From Actinomycetota bacterium (lineage in GTDB: Bacteria; Actinomycetota; Actinomycetes; Actinomycetales; Angustibacteraceae), in NCBI GenBank assembly GCA_014377795.1, contig JACMOY010000019.1, forward strand, positions 1 through 5,875: a DNA stretch of 5,875 nt, given 5' to 3'. Shown here one piece after another: positions 1 through 5,132 of this stretch. The notes under the pieces were generated by a model, which saw only the letters and a list, made by a program, of their open reading frames with translations, did not search any database and had not been told where the DNA came from. Each line of letters opens with the position of its first letter. Within the stretch, counting starts at the first letter, position 1. The position numbers were made by a program, and so were the translations under genes.

Positions 1-3
1 CGG

Positions 4-807
4 GTGACCCGGGTGCGGGTCGTCGCGGCGACCCTGAGCGTGCTGCTGCTCATGTTCCCGATGTACTGGATGCTGCGGACGTCGGTGGCCGGCGTCGACG
101 AGCTCGCGACCCTGCCCGTCCGGCTGTGGCCGAAGCAGTGGTTGTGGCAGAACTACGTCGACCCGTGGCGCGCCTTCCCGTTCGCGCGCTGGCTGACGAA
201 CTCGGTCGTGATCGCCGTCGTGTCGGTGTTTCTGACCGTCGTCATCAACCTGTGCGCGGGCTACGCCTTCGCCAAGCTGCGGTTCCCGTTCCGCAACGTC
301 CTGTTCCTGCTCATCCTGTCGACGTTGATGGTGCCGGTGCAGGTCATCATGATCCCGCAGTTCCAGATCGTGATCGACCTCGGACTGCTGAACAGCACCT
401 GGGGCGTGATCATCCCGCGGCTGGCCGAGGCCTTCGGGTTGTTCATGGCGCGCCAGTTCTTCCTCGGCATCCCCGACGAGTTGCTCGAGGCCGCCCGCTG
501 CGACGGCGCCGGGCACCTGCGGACCTTCTACAAGATCGTCCTGCCGCTCTCGCGACCGCTGATCGCGGTGCTGATCATCTTCACGTTCATGTGGCGGTGG
601 AACGAGTTCATCTGGCCGCTGATCGTCCTCACCGACTCCAGCTCGTACACGCTGCCGGTCGGCCTGCAGTTCCTGATCGCCCAGTTCTCGACGAACTTCG
701 GGCCGCTGCTCGCGATGTCGTTCCTGTCGATCCTGCCGGTGCTGCTCGTCTTCGGTGTGTTCCAGCGCTACTTCGTCGAGGGCGTCGCCCGGACGGGGAT
801 CAAATGA
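4..807 (+). CDS. Carbohydrate ABC transporter permease (MalG-type, inner-membrane subunit)
   Basis: This is one of the two membrane subunits of a CUT1-type sugar importer; it would pair with a second permease, a solute-binding protein and an MsmK/UgpC-type ATPase, none of which is in the window. The 267-residue protein shows about six hydrophobic segments (roughly residues 7-24, 65-90, 98-118, 135-154, 186-207 and 236-254). The diagnostic EAA loop lies at residues 162-185 (EAARCDGAG, then F-x-x-I-x-LP-x-x-x-P), the cytoplasmic helix that docks on the ATPase. The ending, with QRYFVEG followed by a Gly-x-Lys tail, is typical of MalG-like permeases. The GTG at position 4 is the first possible start inside the window, but the family usually has 270-290 residues, so the true start may lie a few codons upstream. 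The stop overlaps the next ATG (ATGA), implying translational coupling. The sugar cannot be read from the sequence. Confidence 0.93.
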   Translation: MTRVRVVAATLSVLLLMFPMYWMLRTSVAGVDELATLPVRLWPKQWLWQNYVDPWRAFPFARWLTNSVVIAVVSVFLTVVINLCAGYAFAKLRFPFRNVLFLLILSTLMVPVQVIMIPQFQIVIDLGLLNSTWGVIIPRLAEAFGLFMARQFFLGIPDELLEAARCDGAGHLRTFYKIVLPLSRPLIAVLIIFTFMWRWNEFIWPLIVLTDSSSYTLPVGLQFLIAQFSTNFGPLLAMSFLSILPVLLVFGVFQRYFVEGVARTGIK

Positions 808-1154
808 CGGACTCCGCCGTCCCGGCGTCCGAGCTCACCGACGCGCCCGCCGCCGACGTCCTCGCCGTGTCGCGGGCGTGTCACCAGCGCGTCCTGGAGC
901 GCGAGGGGATCGCGATGTTCGTGGCCCTGCACGACGCCCGACCGGGACGTCGCCTGCTCGTCAGCGACCCGCTGGGCAGCGCCGAGGGCGAGCTGCTGGC
1001 CGGGCTCTTCGACCACTACGACCAGGGTCTGGGCGCCCACCCTGAGCCGAACGACGACCTGGACCACGACCCCACCGGCGCCGCTGCGCTGATCGACGTC
1101 CTGGTGGTCCTGGCCGACCAGCACCTGCGGGCACGGACGCAGGACCCGGCGTGA
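804..1154 (+). CDS. Acidic 116-residue protein of unknown function, coupled to the ABC permease
   Basis: I do not recognise this protein. The ATG at 804 overlaps the permease stop (ATGA), and its own TGA overlaps the GTG of the deacetylase-like gene (GTGA), so it sits as the middle cistron of a tightly coupled operon; this decides the start. The reading frame is open far upstream inside the permease gene, but that part is a shadow frame. The protein is acidic, has a single Cys (residue 26), and lacks a signal peptide or membrane segment, so it is probably cytoplasmic. Residues 16-75 look helical with a short basic turn (PGRR, 47-50). Residues 79-90 form a Pro/Asp-rich linker (PEPNDDLDHDP), and residues 92-110 look like one amphipathic helix. 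An accessory or regulatory partner of the neighbouring enzyme or transporter is possible but is inference from position only. Coding is supported by strong GC3 and the double four-base overlaps. Confidence 0.8.
   Translation: MTDSAVPASELTDAPAADVLAVSRACHQRVLEREGIAMFVALHDARPGRRLLVSDPLGSAEGELLAGLFDHYDQGLGAHPEPNDDLDHDPTGAAALIDVLVVLADQHLRARTQDPA
1141..1144 (+). promoter_or_regulatory. Ribosome binding site for the deacetylase-like gene
   Basis: AGGA lies six bases before the GTG at 1151. Together with the GTGA overlap it supports that start over later in-frame candidates. Confidence 0.55.
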
Positions 1155-1834
1155 GCATCCTGACCCCGCGGTTCCAGCGCGAGTCGTTCGCGTCGGGGGC
1201 CCACCTGCGGGTCGTCAACTGGCACAACACGCCACACAGTGGGCAGGCGACGCTGCGGGCCGACCTCGCGTGGTACGCCCAGCGGTACGACCCCGTGCTG
1301 CCCGAAGACCTCGACCGACTCTTCGAGACCGGGCAGTGGGGCCGGTCCCGGCCGGGCTTCATCCCGGCGTTCTACGACGGCTACCTCAACAACGCCACCG
1401 TCGCGGCGCCGGTCTGCGCCGAGCTGGGCATCACGGCGTGGTTCTTCCCGCCCACCGGTTTCCTGTCGGTCGAGCCGCACGAGCAGGTCGCCTACGCGGA
1501 CGCGAACGACATCGTCCTGATGGACGAGGAGCGCAGTCAGCCGTCGGTGGCGATGAGCTGGGACGACCTGGAGGTGATCTCGCGCGACCACGTCGTGGCC
1601 GCGCACACCGCGAACCACGCCCAGGCGCGGCACATCGTGACCGCCGAGGACGTCGAGCGCGAGGTGCTCGTGCCGGCGCGCCGGATCACCGAGGTGACCG
1701 GACGACGTCCGCCGGCCTTCGCCTTCTTGTACGGCACGCCGTTCGACCCCGGCTCGGTGGCGGGCCGCGCGCTGCTGGACGCCGGGATCCGTTACGCCGT
1801 CAGCAACACCGCCTACGAGCGGATCGCCGACTGA
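1151..1834 (+). CDS. Polysaccharide deacetylase-fold (CE4/NodB) protein with altered active site
   Basis: This 227-residue protein matches the CE4 carbohydrate esterase fold, whose members remove N- or O-acetyl groups from sugars using a Asp-His-His metal site. Visible marks are the N-terminal strand VVNWHN (21-26), AFYDGYLNN (73-81) at the place of motif 1 (TFDDG), ITAWFFPPTGF (94-104), MSWDDL (135-140), the metal-ligand pair HTANH (152-156) at motif 2, and RPPAFAFLYG (186-195) at motif 3. The first Asp of motif 1, the usual catalytic base, is Tyr75, while the metal ligand Asp76 and both His remain. The Pro of motif 3 (FAYPYG) is Leu193, and the C-terminal LxH motif is not seen. There is no signal peptide, unlike wall-acting deacetylases, so it probably acts on a cytoplasmic sugar or intermediate, or is not a deacetylase at all. 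It ends the operon and overlaps the convergent YcaO gene. Confidence 0.85.
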   Translation: MSILTPRFQRESFASGAHLRVVNWHNTPHSGQATLRADLAWYAQRYDPVLPEDLDRLFETGQWGRSRPGFIPAFYDGYLNNATVAAPVCAELGITAWFFPPTGFLSVEPHEQVAYADANDIVLMDEERSQPSVAMSWDDLEVISRDHVVAAHTANHAQARHIVTAEDVEREVLVPARRITEVTGRRPPAFAFLYGTPFDPGSVAGRALLDAGIRYAVSNTAYERIAD

Positions 1835-3330
1835 GCCAGCCGTGCGGCCGCCAGCACCTTCTGCGCGGTGTGCCGGCTGGGCTCGCGGTAGAGCGGGAGC
1901 AGTCCTTCCGCCACCGCATCCAGTGCCCCGCGGTCGAGCCAGGCGGGCCCACCAAGGCGCCGCTCGCCGTCGGCCGTCAGGTGGATCCGGGACCAACCCT
2001 GCGGCTGCGCCCCGACCCGCACCAGGTCGTCGCGGCCCTGCTCGACCAGGCGGCGGGCGTTGCGCTCGCCGATCCGGGCGTAGGCCACAGTCTCGACCTC
2101 GAGCCCGGGGACGACCACCTTCACCGCGTGGACGCCGCCGCCCGATGGTGAGAAGTCAGCCACCAGGACGTCGTACCCCTGGGCGCTCAGACGGCCCAGG
2201 ACGTCCTGCAGCAGGGCCGACCCACTCGTCGCCGCCGAGGTGGGCAGGTCGGTGAAAGCGACGACGGAGCGCCGCGAGAGCACGGTCGTCTCGACCATGG
2301 GTCGCCAGGTCAGGCGGGGCAGTCGAAGCCAGTCGACCATCGCGGTCAGCACCCGCTGCTCCTCCAGCCCGGGGTCCATCGCGGCGATGACGGTGGGGTA
2401 GTCGTCGGGGGCGACCTCGATCACCCGGTCGAGGGGCCCGTGCATGAACTGCTTGCGGGCGCGGGCGTTGGCGAACTCCAGCACCGCCTTGCGCAGAGCC
2501 ACCTCGCGGTCGGGGTGCACGGCCTCGCCGCACGCCGTCGCGGACAGGATGTCGTCATCGGGTGAGGCGCCGACGACGTACACGTTGGCCAGCCCGAACT
2601 CGGTCGAAGCCAGCTTGGGCAGCACCTCGACGCCGGCTGCCCGCAGTCGGTCGATGGCCGAGAGGGTCACCGGGTCGGTGACGCCCTCCAGGTCGATCAC
2701 CGTCCCCTGGTCCATGGCGCGGAAGGTCAGGCCGTTTCCGTCGCGCTGCAGCACCTCGAGCACGGCGTGGGCGATCGCCTGGTCGAGGCTGCTGCCCGCC
2801 CCCAGGCCGTTCGAGACGGGCACCGTGAGCCAGCCGCCCGGCGGCGCCTCGCCCGGCAGCTCGTCGCCCGAGCTGGCCACGAACTCCGCCGGCACCCACA
2901 CCTGCGCGTCGTCCCGCAGCCGGCGCAGCGGCAGCCACTGCAGCGGTCGCTCGTCAGTGAGCTCGACACCCGCGGGCAGGCCGAGCAGCCGGGGGTCGAC
3001 GACGGCGTCGGGTCCGAGCTCGGCGACCAGGTCGGCGGATGACCCGCTGCGCCGAGCACGGGTGCGCAGCGCCCGCCAGGCGCAGACGTGCTCGACGCAC
3101 TCGCCGAGAGCGCCGACCCGGGCTCGCTGCTCGGTCAGCCCGTACCCGATGCCGCCCGTCGCGCTGCCGTCGCCGGTCCACCAGGTGGCCCAGACCGGCA
3201 CGGCCACGGTGTCAAGCGGGGTCAGCGCGAACTCCGAGAGCGAGTCCGCCCCCAGCGTGGCGACGAACGTCTCGATGGTGTCCTCGAGGGCCGGGTCCGA
3301 CACCTGGTGCGACGTCACGGGGTTGCTCAC
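1813..3330 (-). CDS. YcaO-domain protein (ATP-dependent amide-activating fold), substrate unknown
   Basis: YcaO enzymes use ATP to phosphorylate a peptide amide oxygen, giving azolines, thioamides or amidines in RiPPs and related modifications; E. coli YcaO is instead tied to ribosomal protein S12 methylthiolation. The 505-residue protein shows the ATP/Mg2+ motifs in order: ALGECVEH (74-81, ExxE), SNGLGAGSSLDQAIAHAVLE (173-192) followed by LQRD (194-197), and CGEAVHPDREVALRKAVLEF (267-286) with AR repeats after it. VVVPGLE (405-411) is common in RiPP-type YcaO proteins. In the second motif the usual ExxERD reads ExxQRD (Q195). The C-terminal PxPxP tail of azole-forming YcaO proteins is absent. 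No partner E1-like/ocin-ThiF protein, dehydrogenase or TfuA is in the window. The GTG start at 3330 is the earliest possible: an in-frame TGA lies four codons upstream. Domain assignment is firm; substrate and product are not known. Confidence 0.9.
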   Translation of the reverse strand: MSNPVTSHQVSDPALEDTIETFVATLGADSLSEFALTPLDTVAVPVWATWWTGDGSATGGIGYGLTEQRARVGALGECVEHVCAWRALRTRARRSGSSADLVAELGPDAVVDPRLLGLPAGVELTDERPLQWLPLRRLRDDAQVWVPAEFVASSGDELPGEAPPGGWLTVPVSNGLGAGSSLDQAIAHAVLEVLQRDGNGLTFRAMDQGTVIDLEGVTDPVTLSAIDRLRAAGVEVLPKLASTEFGLANVYVVGASPDDDILSATACGEAVHPDREVALRKAVLEFANARARKQFMHGPLDRVIEVAPDDYPTVIAAMDPGLEEQRVLTAMVDWLRLPRLTWRPMVETTVLSRRSVVAFTDLPTSAATSGSALLQDVLGRLSAQGYDVLVADFSPSGGGVHAVKVVVPGLEVETVAYARIGERNARRLVEQGRDDLVRVGAQPQGWSRIHLTADGERRLGGPAWLDRGALDAVAEGLLPLYREPSRHTAQKVLAAARLAQSAIRS

Positions 3331-3334
3331 CCCC

Positions 3335-3341
3335 CCACCTC
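3335..3341 (-). promoter_or_regulatory. Shine-Dalgarno sequence of the YcaO gene
   Basis: On the minus strand GAGGTGG ends four bases before the GTG at 3330. It is a strong site and supports the chosen start. A short A/T-richer patch at 3377-3382 (TTTTAG on the minus strand) might belong to a promoter, but no convincing -35/-10 pair is seen. Confidence 0.7.
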
Positions 3342-3368
3342 AGCAGAGATGGCGATCGGCTGCCCAGT

Positions 3369-3500
3369 TCAGGTGCTAAAACGCCGACGAGCCGGCCTGG
3401 TCCAGCGGTAGACCTCGCGATGGTGCGCGACGCGCAGGACCAGGGCCAGGACCCCGGTGGTCGTGGGTCGACCCCGACCAGCTCGAGTGCGCAACGGCAC
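3369..3500 (-). CDS. Possible small ORF (43 codons) upstream of the YcaO gene
   Basis: This unrecognised ORF begins with GTG at 3500 and ends with TGA at 3369, 38 bases before the YcaO start on the same strand. The peptide is very basic, with a hydrophobic stretch GVLALVLRVAHH (residues 16-27) followed by REVYRWTRPARRR. The middle third uses typical high-GC3 codons (GTC, CTG, GCC, CGC, GAG, TAC), while both ends are less biased (ACT, CGA, GCT, GGT; CGT, TTT). The ribosome site is weak (AAGGG about nine bases upstream). It contains no Cys and few Ser/Thr, so it is not a typical azole RiPP precursor. It could be a leader peptide, a real small protein, a remnant, or chance. Other frames here are also open on both strands, which lowers confidence. 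Confidence 0.25.
   Translation of the reverse strand: MPLRTRAGRGRPTTTGVLALVLRVAHHREVYRWTRPARRRFST
3394..3447. repeat. Inverted repeat enclosing an inner hairpin
   Basis: GGCCTGGTCC (3394-3403) pairs with GGACCAGGGCC (3437-3447), ten base pairs with one bulged G. Inside it TCGCG (3415-3419) pairs with CGCGA (3426-3430) around a six-base loop. On the minus strand the block would lie in the YcaO leader and overlaps the possible small ORF. High GC makes such pairing easier by chance, so a functional RNA is only a possibility. Confidence 0.45.
3458..3480. repeat. GC-rich hairpin
   Basis: TGGTCG (3458-3463) pairs with CGACCA (3475-3480). After a bulged T, GGG (3465-3467) pairs with CCC (3472-3474) around a TCGA loop. 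The core GGGTCGACCC is a perfect palindrome. There is no T-run on either side, so it is not a classical terminator. It may be part of the same leader structure as the neighbouring inverted repeat. Confidence 0.4.
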
Positions 3501-3620
3501 AGACAGAGCCCTTGGGCCATGACCGCGGCGACAGGCGGGATGCGGCAGGCGGCATGGGAACGAGCACGGCGGCGTCCCCGCTCAGCGAATCGTGCCTGTC
3601 GGTGTGGCCGGAAGCACGAC

Positions 3621-3646
3621 GGGCCCGCCCCTGAGGGGTCGGGCCC
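3621..3646 (-). terminator. Strong GC hairpin, likely terminator of the reductase gene
   Basis: GGGCCCG (3621-3627) pairs with CGGGCCC (3640-3646) and CCCC (3628-3631) pairs with GGGG (3635-3638), giving eleven base pairs with one bulged base and a three-base loop. It begins 18 bases past the reductase stop on the minus strand. A T-tract is lacking, as is common for terminator-like hairpins in actinobacteria, so its role rests on strength and position. Confidence 0.65.
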
Positions 3647-3664
3647 GGCGCGGTGTGCGGTCGG

Positions 3665-4708
3665 TCAGGTGATGGTGGCCACGTCGATGACGAAGCGGTA
3701 GCGGACGTCGCTCGCCACGACCCGCTCGTAGGCCTCGTCGATCTGGTCGGCCGAGATGACCTCGATCTCGGACCCGAGGCCGTGCTGCGCGCAGAAGTCG
3801 AGCATCTCCTGGGTCTGGGCGATGCCACCGATCATCGAACCGGCCAGGCTTCGCCGGTTGGGGATCAGCGAGAACGCCGCGACCGGCATCGGCTGCTCGG
3901 GGGCGCCGACCTGCACCAGGGTGCCGTCCAGGGCCAGCAGGCCGAGGTAGGCGTCCATGTCGAGGTCGGCCGAGACGGTGTTGACGATCAGGTCGAACGA
4001 GCCTGCCAGCTGCTCGAAGGTCGCGGGGTCGCTGGTGGCGAAGAAGTGGTCTGCGCCCAGGCGCAGGCCGTCCTCCTGCTTCTTCAGCGACTGCGACAGC
4101 ACGCTCACCTCGGCGCCCAGGGCGTGCGCGATCTTGACGCCCATGTGGCCGAGGCCACCGAGCCCGATGATGGCCACCCGCTTGCCGGGGCCGGCACCCC
4201 AGTGCTTCAGCGGGGAGTACAGGGTGATGCCGGCGCACAGCAGCGGCGCGGCGGCGTCCAGCTCGATGCCCTCGGGGATGCCGAGGACGAAGGCCTCGTC
4301 GACGACGATCGCCTGTGAGTACCCACCCTGGGTGACCTCGCCGTCGACCAGCGAGCCGTAGGTGCCGACGTTGCCCGCGAGGCAGTACTGCTCCTCGCCG
4401 GCCTTGCAGTTCACGCACTCGCGGCAGGAGTCGACCATGCAGCCGACGCCCACCCGGTCGCCGACCGCGTGCTTGGTGACGGCAGAGCCGACCTCGGCGA
4501 CGAGGCCGGCGATCTCGTGGCCCGGCACGAGCGGGTAGCTCGCGGCGCCCCACTCGTCGCGGACGGTGTGGATGTCGGAGTGGCAGATGCCGGCGAACTT
4601 GATGTCGATCAGGACGTCGGTGGGAGCCAGGTCACGGCGGGTGACCGTGATCTTCTCGAACGGGGCCTTGGCGGACGGTGCGGCGTAGGCGCTCACGGTC
4701 GTGGTCAC
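3665..4708 (-). CDS. Zinc-dependent, probably NADP(H)-linked alcohol dehydrogenase (YahK/AdhC type)
   Basis: This cytoplasmic medium-chain dehydrogenase/reductase, of the cinnamyl-alcohol-dehydrogenase-like group, interconverts alcohols and aldehydes and in vivo probably reduces aldehydes. Its 347 residues fit the family length. Catalytic zinc ligands are Cys42 (in GICHSD), His64 with Glu65 (GHE) and Cys158 (LLCAG). The structural zinc site is Cys95, Cys98, Cys101 and Cys109. The Rossmann motif GLGGLGHMG lies at 182-190, and the following strand ends in SQSLKK (205-210), whose Ser and Lys residues suggest preference for the NADP(H) 2'-phosphate. The C-terminal YRFVID (337-342) is typical of YahK-like enzymes. 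GTG at 4708 is preceded by GAGGAG. A hairpin follows the gene, and two small ORFs lie upstream on the same strand. The physiological substrate cannot be read from the sequence. Confidence 0.95.
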   Translation of the reverse strand: MTTTVSAYAAPSAKAPFEKITVTRRDLAPTDVLIDIKFAGICHSDIHTVRDEWGAASYPLVPGHEIAGLVAEVGSAVTKHAVGDRVGVGCMVDSCRECVNCKAGEEQYCLAGNVGTYGSLVDGEVTQGGYSQAIVVDEAFVLGIPEGIELDAAAPLLCAGITLYSPLKHWGAGPGKRVAIIGLGGLGHMGVKIAHALGAEVSVLSQSLKKQEDGLRLGADHFFATSDPATFEQLAGSFDLIVNTVSADLDMDAYLGLLALDGTLVQVGAPEQPMPVAAFSLIPNRRSLAGSMIGGIAQTQEMLDFCAQHGLGSEIEVISADQIDEAYERVVASDVRYRFVIDVATIT

Positions 4709-4717
4709 GTGGTGGGT

Positions 4718-4723
4718 CTCCTC
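4718..4723 (-). promoter_or_regulatory. Shine-Dalgarno sequence of the reductase gene
   Basis: GAGGAG on the minus strand, nine bases before the GTG at 4708. It is the strongest ribosome binding site in this part of the window and decides the reductase start. Confidence 0.7.
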
Positions 4724-4732
4724 AAGAAGGCG

Positions 4733-4804
4733 TCAGGACTGCCCCGCGGACGCCGGGGTGCGGCGTCCGGCCAGCGCTGTCGCTGACTGCGGGGCTGTGC
4801 TCAT
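4733..4804 (-). CDS. Possible 23-codon ORF coupled to the CxxC protein gene
   Basis: The ATG at 4804 overlaps the stop of the upstream 72-codon gene (ATGA). The peptide begins MSTAPQSATALAGRR and ends SAGQS. Its stop lies 24 bases before the reductase GTG. The ribosome site is poor (GGGTGG), but coupling could supply ribosomes. The peptide is small, Ala/Ser-rich and unrecognised. It could be a coupling or leader peptide for the reductase, or chance, since such overlaps occur at random. The 4747-4769 hairpin lies within it. Confidence 0.2.
   Translation of the reverse strand: MSTAPQSATALAGRRTPASAGQS
4747..4769. repeat. Perfect nine-base-pair hairpin ahead of the reductase gene
   Basis: CGGACGCCG (4747-4755) pairs perfectly with CGGCGTCCG (4761-4769) around a five-base loop. 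On the minus strand it sits 38 bases before the reductase GTG and after the 72-codon gene, so it could be a terminator between the two or a leader element of the reductase. No T-run follows. Confidence 0.55.
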
Positions 4805-5019
4805 GGTGCCACCCGCGGCGCCGACCCGCTGTCCGGCCCGGGCCCGGCGCGCTCGCGAGCGGGCGCCGCCAGGTCGACGGTGACCCCGCAGACCGCGCAG
4901 CCGGCCCAGTAGGCGCGCGGGGGGTCGAGGGTGGCGACGTGCTCACCGGTGCGCACCTGGCCCGGGTGGAACAGGTGCACGCCCGCCGGGGAGCGCTCGC
5001 AGCTCGGGGTCGCGCGCAC
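4801..5019 (-). CDS. Hypothetical 72-residue protein with a CxxC pair
   Basis: I do not recognise a named family. The frame shows near-complete G/C at third positions and a protein-like middle, HLFHPGQVRTGEHVATLDPP (15-34) followed by AYWAGCAVCG (36-45). The pair Cys41-Cys44 resembles half of a zinc knuckle. Cys7 and the His residues at 15, 18 and 27 could complete a site, but that is inference. The C-terminal 20 residues are a low-complexity Gly/Pro/Arg tail. The GTG at 5019 is the only reasonable start, because a TAA lies about sixteen codons upstream in frame with no other start codon seen. GAGG stands a few bases before it. It lies upstream of and on the same strand as the reductase, perhaps in one transcript, and is divergent from the secreted peptidase gene. 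It is probably cytoplasmic. Confidence 0.55.
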   Translation of the reverse strand: MRATPSCERSPAGVHLFHPGQVRTGEHVATLDPPRAYWAGCAVCGVTVDLAAPARERAGPGPDSGSAPRVAP

Positions 5020-5052
5020 GAAGGCCTCGCCGGGTGGTGCTGTTCGACCCTC

Positions 5053-5070
5053 GAGCGCAGGTTAGCGCTC
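5053..5070. promoter_or_regulatory. Candidate operator palindrome in the divergent intergenic region
   Basis: GAGCGC (5053-5058) and GCGCTC (5065-5070) form a perfect inverted repeat around a six-base A/T-containing spacer (AGGTTA). It lies between the divergent gene starts at 5019 (-) and 5133 (+), a usual place for a dimeric repressor or activator. No regulator gene is in the window and the site matches no consensus I can name. Confidence 0.4.
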
Positions 5071-5121
5071 AGGTCACGCCGCACGTGAGCCGATGCCACG
5101 GGCTGAACCCCGACAGAGTCC

Positions 5122-5125
5122 GGAG
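5122..5125 (+). promoter_or_regulatory. Ribosome binding site of the secreted peptidase gene
   Basis: GGAG stands seven bases before the ATG at 5133 and sets the start of a gene whose upstream frame would otherwise be ambiguous. Confidence 0.65.
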
Positions 5126-5132
5126 ACCCCGC

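Larger units (their letters stand above)
3331..3664. other. Intergenic gap of 334 bp between the YcaO gene and the reductase gene
   Basis: No firm gene is seen. From left to right the gap holds the YcaO ribosome binding site, the possible 43-codon ORF, two foldable blocks (3394-3447 and 3458-3480), about 140 bases in which I see nothing, and the terminator-like hairpin of the reductase gene at 3621-3646. The promoter of the YcaO gene must lie here, because the reductase gene ends on the same strand upstream of it and is followed by that hairpin. Confidence 0.8.

Noticed and set aside
126..803. Long open frame overlapping the permease gene and running into the 116-codon gene.
   Set aside because: Its translation is Arg/Pro/Ala-rich, as expected of a shadow frame in high-GC DNA. 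Only the part from the ATG at 804 is credible.
2444..3379. Long plus-strand open frames opposite the YcaO gene.
   Set aside because: They are antisense shadows with Ser/Arg/Pro-rich, low-complexity translations; the minus-strand frame has clear YcaO motifs.
3394..3480. Possible CRISPR or insertion-sequence ends.
   Set aside because: The repeats are inverted and unique, without direct copies, spacers, a transposase or target duplications.
3389..3484. tRNA-like stretch: a D-arm-like AGCGGTA loop, possible acceptor pairing GAGCCGG with CCAGCTC, and TCGA in a T-arm-like position.
   Set aside because: The anticodon stem would enclose a six-base loop without the usual T before the anticodon, the T-loop lacks the TTCGA pattern, the acceptor has a mismatch and the spacing is wrong. 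The likeness is probably chance in GC-rich foldable DNA.
3421..3701. Plus-strand open frame starting with ATG at 3421, and a 26-codon plus-strand frame at 3554-3634.
   Set aside because: The first runs through the terminator hairpin into the antisense of the reductase gene with a shadow-like composition. The second has no convincing ribosome site or conserved feature.
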